A DNA stretch of 64,000 nucleotides from Parathalassolituus penaei (GTDB lineage: Bacteria; Pseudomonadota; Gammaproteobacteria; Pseudomonadales; Oceanobacteraceae). A program made the position numbers and the translations under genes. Positions 61,331-64,000 of this stretch are shown piece by piece (the stretch's first letter is position 1; each line of letters starts with the position of its first letter). The stretch lies in NCBI RefSeq assembly GCF_026626885.1, contig NZ_JAPNOA010000009.1, forward strand, positions 16,744 to 80,743, given 5' to 3'. The notes beneath the pieces are model-generated. The model was given only the letters and a program-made list of their open reading frames with translations. It ran no database searches and had not been told where the DNA came from.

Positions 61331-61588
61331 ACCCAGCGCAGCTGGCTGCAGTTAATTGCCCATCTGGGCGAGCCGGGATTCACCGCAACGGCCGACCCGG
61401 CCGGGGCATGGATGCCCCGCCAGACCCGTTGGCACAGGGATGTGCCAACGGGTCGGGGGCGAAACGCCGTTGTCGGGGAATACCGGGGAAACGAGCCCAG
61501 TCGGGCAAAAGCAGGGGGAGGCCCGCCCGGCCGGGGGACAAGGTCCCCAAGAGGGCAAGCGGCCTGGCCAATTAACAAGCCGAGTAGC
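61331..61588 (+). repeat. Structured intergenic element, copy E5 (full length)
   Basis: This copy is the best for defining the fold. H4 at 61423-61454 has a perfect 14-bp stem (GACCCGTTGGCACA/TGTGCCAACGGGTC) with loop GGGA. The AGCCC hairpin is shortened to GCCC-AGTC-GGGC. GTTAATTG near the start and CAATTAAC near the end add an outer pairing that other copies lack on the 5' side. The copy ends in CCGAGTAGC, then the linker CCAGATCCGATCGCAG. Confidence 0.92.
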
Positions 61589-61610
61589 AGCCAGATCCGA
61601 TCGCAGCCCA

Positions 61611-61680
61611 GCCAGACGCCAGACGCCAGACGCCAGACGCCAGACGCCAGACGCCAGACGCCAGACGCCAGACGCCAGAC
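61611..61680 (-). repeat. Heptamer array, 10 units (right flank of copy E5)
   Basis: Ten perfect GCCAGAC units end seven bases before the NrtR stop at 61688; on that gene's strand they read GTCTGGC and follow TTTTTTT directly after its TAA. Confidence 0.95.
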
Positions 61681-61687
61681 AAAAAAA

Positions 61688-62428
61688 TTACTCCACCCCG
61701 CTTTCCCCAAACACCCGCACAAACAGATGCTGCTCCGAACCCGGCGCTGGCACATACAACGCCGCTGGCCTGCCCTTACCGCCTGCCGGAATCCCGATAC
61801 CAACCTCCTGCAACAAATCCGCATTCAGAATCCGGCGGCGAAAGGATTTTTTCTCCAACTCACTGCCCAGCAATAACTCAAATGCCTGCTGCAACTGACT
61901 GAGCGAAAACGGCTGCTGCAACACATGCAAAGGCAACACGGTATAAGCCGTCTTGTTTTTCAGACGCGCCCGCGCCAGCTCCACCAACTCGCGGTGATCA
62001 AACGCCAGCGCCAGGTTTTCGAGTTCATCCAGCGCCCACCAGCGGGCATCCACCACCGATTCCATAAACTCAGTCGTCGGAGCATAAGGAATCAGCGCCA
62101 TATACAGGGTGGTTACCGACCAGCCACGCGGATCGCGTGTGGCGTTGCCAACGGTTTCAACCTGCTCCAGCAAGGGCGCATTCACGCCGGTTTTGGCCAG
62201 CAACTTGCGCCGCGCGGTAGCGGCAATATCGGCATCCGCACTCAAATCCACATAACCGCCGGGTAGCGCCCAGTGGTTCACAAACGGGTGTTCGGCGCGT
62301 TGCACCAGCAGGATTTTCAGTACACCGTCGTGCAGCGTAAAGATGGCCACATCCACCGAAAACAGCGGACGTGGATAATGTTCAGGCCGATAGGCCGCCA
62401 GATATTCCTGTTCGGTTTGAATGGTCAT
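61688..62428 (-). CDS. nrtR: NrtR-type Nudix transcriptional regulator
   Basis: This 246-residue protein has an N-terminal Nudix-like domain (VDVAIFTLHDGVLKILLVQR, WALPGGYVD) and a C-terminal winged helix (FSLSQLQQAFELLLG, KKSFRRRIL). The Nudix box reads GGYVDLSADADIAATARRKL followed by LAKTG, without the catalytic glutamates of REUxEE, as expected for NrtR repressors that bind ADP-ribose instead of cutting it. It is divergent from nadM-Nudix, the typical NrtR target. I start at ATG 62428; its ribosome-binding site is weak. Confidence 0.88.
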   Translation of the reverse strand: MTIQTEQEYLAAYRPEHYPRPLFSVDVAIFTLHDGVLKILLVQRAEHPFVNHWALPGGYVDLSADADIAATARRKLLAKTGVNAPLLEQVETVGNATRDPRGWSVTTLYMALIPYAPTTEFMESVVDARWWALDELENLALAFDHRELVELARARLKNKTAYTVLPLHVLQQPFSLSQLQQAFELLLGSELEKKSFRRRILNADLLQEVGIGIPAGGKGRPAALYVPAPGSEQHLFVRVFGESGVE

Positions 62429-62490
62429 AACAGCGTGGTGGTCCTGATGAGACGTGGTCGTTATAAAAATGGCAGCCGGTTTGACAATAG

Positions 62491-62503
62491 TGGCTTTACG
62501 CCA
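62491..62503. promoter_or_regulatory. Possible NrtR operator
   Basis: The divergent spacer 62429-62586 contains AATAG-TGGC-N5-GCCA-ATAAT, an imperfect inverted repeat with its core at 62491-62503. NrtR sites are palindromes of about 21 bp, so length and position fit. The match to any known consensus was not checked. Confidence 0.4.
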
Positions 62504-62586
62504 ATAATATTCAGCCAGCGATTGAAACACAATCACTCCGGCTGGATCGACCGACCGGATATCCCCCACGGCAAGGAGCTTGCTGT

Positions 62587-63654
62587 ATGCAGCGTGAATT
62601 TGATTTTGCAGTGTTTATCGGGCGTTTTCAGCCATTCCACAGCGGTCACCTCAAGGTGGTACAAACCGGACTGGCCCAGGCTGACCAGCTGATTATCCTG
62701 ATCGGTTCGGCCTGGCAGGCGCGTAACCCGCACAATCCCTGGAACCACAGCGAACGCGAACAGATGATTCGCGCCAACCTGTCGGCGGAAGATAATCAAC
62801 GCCTGATCTGCCTGCCGTTAATGGACGTTCCGTACAACGATGAACTCTGGGTTCGTAACGTGCAGACCACCGTATCGGGACTGGTCACTGCCCACTACAC
62901 CACCCCGCACAAACCGGCACGCATCGCCCTGATTGGCCACCAGAAGGACCAGAGCGGTTTTTACCTGAACCTGTTTCCCCACTGGAAAAGTATCGGTGTC
63001 GATAACGTACGCAATATCAGCGCCACCCCGATTCGTGAACAGTTTTTCAGCCCCGCCCCGGCCGACAGCAACCATGGTCTGGAGCCGTATCGCGATCAGA
63101 ATATTCTGCCCGCCGGTACACTCGACTGGTTGCAGCAATTTGCCGCAACGTCATCCGGCTACCCGCAGATTTGTGAAGAAATAGCCTTCGTAAAACGCTA
63201 TCGCCAGGCCTGGGAAGCCGCGCCCTACGCACCAACCTTCGTCACCGTGGATGCCGTGTTAATCCAGTCCGGCCATATCCTGCTGGTGGAACGTAAAGCC
63301 AATCCCGGCAAGGGGTTATGGGCATTACCGGGTGGCTTTGTGGATCAAAACGAACGCCTGCTCGACGCCTGCCTGCGCGAATTACGCGAGGAAACCCGCC
63401 TGAAAGTGCCAGCCCCTGTATTAAAAGGCTCGATCAAACGCCAGAACGTCTACGACGACCCGTTCCGCTCCGCCCGAGGCCGCACCATCACCCACGCCTT
63501 TTACATCGAACTGGAACCGAATCAGACCCTGCCCAAAGTAAAAGGCAGCGACGACGCCCGCCAGGCACGCTGGGTACCGCTGGGCGACATCCGCCCGCAA
63601 GACATGTTTGAAGACCACTACTCCATTATTCAGGACATGCTCGGCAGCCACTGA
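62587..63654 (+). CDS. nadM: Bifunctional NMN adenylyltransferase / Nudix hydrolase
   Basis: This 355-residue protein has an N-terminal nucleotidyltransferase domain with FIGRFQPFHSGH (the HxGH-type site) and ISATPIREQ. A C-terminal Nudix hydrolase follows with the intact box GGFVDQNERLLDACLRELRE and ET. This is the NadM-Nudix fusion: it makes NAD from NMN and ATP, while the Nudix domain removes ADP-ribose-type compounds. AAGGAG lies upstream. Regulation by the divergent NrtR is expected. Its stop is followed after five bases by a heptamer array. Confidence 0.95.
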   Translation: MQREFDFAVFIGRFQPFHSGHLKVVQTGLAQADQLIILIGSAWQARNPHNPWNHSEREQMIRANLSAEDNQRLICLPLMDVPYNDELWVRNVQTTVSGLVTAHYTTPHKPARIALIGHQKDQSGFYLNLFPHWKSIGVDNVRNISATPIREQFFSPAPADSNHGLEPYRDQNILPAGTLDWLQQFAATSSGYPQICEEIAFVKRYRQAWEAAPYAPTFVTVDAVLIQSGHILLVERKANPGKGLWALPGGFVDQNERLLDACLRELREETRLKVPAPVLKGSIKRQNVYDDPFRSARGRTITHAFYIELEPNQTLPKVKGSDDARQARWVPLGDIRPQDMFEDHYSIIQDMLGSH

Positions 63655-63659
63655 ATCAC

Positions 63660-63757
63660 GTCGGGTGTCGGGCGTCGGACGTCGGACGTCGGACGTCGGA
63701 CGTCGGACGTCGGACGTCGGACGTCGGGCGTCGGGCGTCGGGCGTCGGGCGTCGGGT
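63660..63757 (+). repeat. Heptamer array, 14 units (left flank of copy E6)
   Basis: GTCGGGT, GTCGGGC, seven GTCGGAC, four GTCGGGC and GTCGGGT run in strict register from five bases after the nadM stop. The central block of GTCGGAC within GTCGGGC units shows how a variant spreads by local expansion. Confidence 0.93.
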
Positions 63758-63765
63758 CCGATCTT

Positions 63766-63783
63766 GTGGGCATAAATGCCCAC
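63766..63783 (+). repeat. Leader hairpin shared by copies E5 and E6
   Basis: GTGGGCAT-AA-ATGCCCAC is a perfect 8-bp stem, preceded by TCCGATCTT and followed by ACTACAACAGAGCATCTATT. The same block occurs at 61281-61298. E2 has a different, REP-like palindrome at this position. Confidence 0.85.
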
Positions 63784-63815
63784 ACTACAACAGAGCATCT
63801 ATTCACACCGATTTA

Positions 63816-64000
63816 ACCCACCGAAGGTGGCTACCAATTGCCCATCTGGGCGAGCCGGGATTCACCGCAACGGCCGACCCGGCCGGGGCATGGATGCCCC
63901 GCAAGGCCCGTTGGCACAGGGATGTGCCATCGGGCCGGGGTCGAAACGCCGTTGTCGGTGAAAACCGGAGGCACGAGCCCAGTCGGGCAAAAGCAGGGGG
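63816..64000 (+). repeat. Structured intergenic element, copy E6 (cut by window end)
   Basis: The first hairpin is CCACC-GAA-GGTGG, another compensatory variant. H4 (63905-63936) has GGCCCG/CGGGCC, again changed on both strands compared with E5. The copy continues through the GCCC-AGTC-GGGC hairpin to the window's last base; the GGGGGAC hairpin and right array would lie outside. Confidence 0.9.

Overview
The window looks like chromosomal DNA of a free-living, metabolically versatile gammaproteobacterium. It has a QseBC/PmrAB-type two-component pair, DsbD, GrxA-like glutaredoxin, a two-domain PPK2, glutathione-independent formaldehyde dehydrogenase, two RND pumps and DUF1302/DUF1329 export proteins. 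A marine Oceanospirillales-like or Pseudomonas-like host fits best, but no rRNA, tRNA or other phylogenetic marker is present, so this is inference. Coding density is high, base composition is moderately GC-rich, and no phage, plasmid or CRISPR module is visible.

Layout. 0-3.6 kb: end of an alpha/beta hydrolase, an EamA exporter, formaldehyde dehydrogenase fdhA and a small orphan gene. 4-6 kb: TRAP transporter genes dctQ and dctM with no dctP, followed by about 900 non-coding bases. 6.8-11.5 kb: a four-gene molybdenum hydroxylase operon (2Fe-2S subunit, Tat-exported molybdopterin subunit, XdhC chaperone, MocA-like cytidylyltransferase). 12-13.3 kb: a cytochrome c556-like protein and a BLUF blue-light protein. 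13.9-21 kb: a six-gene leftward operon (TlpA thioredoxin, DUF4266 lipoprotein, DUF3570 outer-membrane protein, ApbE flavin transferase, response regulator, sensor kinase) divergent from dsbD. Between them lie four CTTAA half-sites phased at exactly 11 bp, which suggests one regulon for periplasmic thiol/flavin redox chemistry. 21-24.6 kb: polyphosphate:AMP phosphotransferase, an MFS permease, a small membrane protein, glutaredoxin. 25-36 kb: two RND systems, the second next to a MarR regulator and a perfect 11-bp-arm palindrome. 36.7-47.1 kb: a leftward catabolic cluster (cyclase, MFS, flavin monooxygenase, Rieske protein, extradiol-type VOC dioxygenase, C-C hydrolase-like protein, DUF1329, DUF1302) with a divergent LysR regulator and an inverted-repeat operator. 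47.2-50.2 kb: an 80-copy octamer array and a toxin-antitoxin island. 50-60 kb: MFS/LysR pair, SUFU-domain protein, DUF1294, SDR, B12-type radical SAM protein, DUF2339. 60.5-64 kb: a MITE-like element, a rhodanese, and an NrtR repressor divergent from bifunctional NadM-Nudix.

The most unusual content is a repeat system in the intergenic spaces. At least seven copies of a roughly 260-bp element, built as a string of hairpins inside a long-range stem, are scattered through the window. Copies differ by paired, compensatory changes in several stems, which is what selection on an RNA (or cruciform) fold produces. Most copies are flanked by tandem arrays of a heptamer (GTC-K-G-R-M on one strand). 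The arrays typically begin within a few bases of a stop codon and are nearly always oriented so that the adjacent gene's transcript would read GUC-first units. In the fullest copy, between the molybdenum operon and the cytochrome gene, each flank has exactly 13 units in inverted orientation. I do not recognise this composite from any named family.
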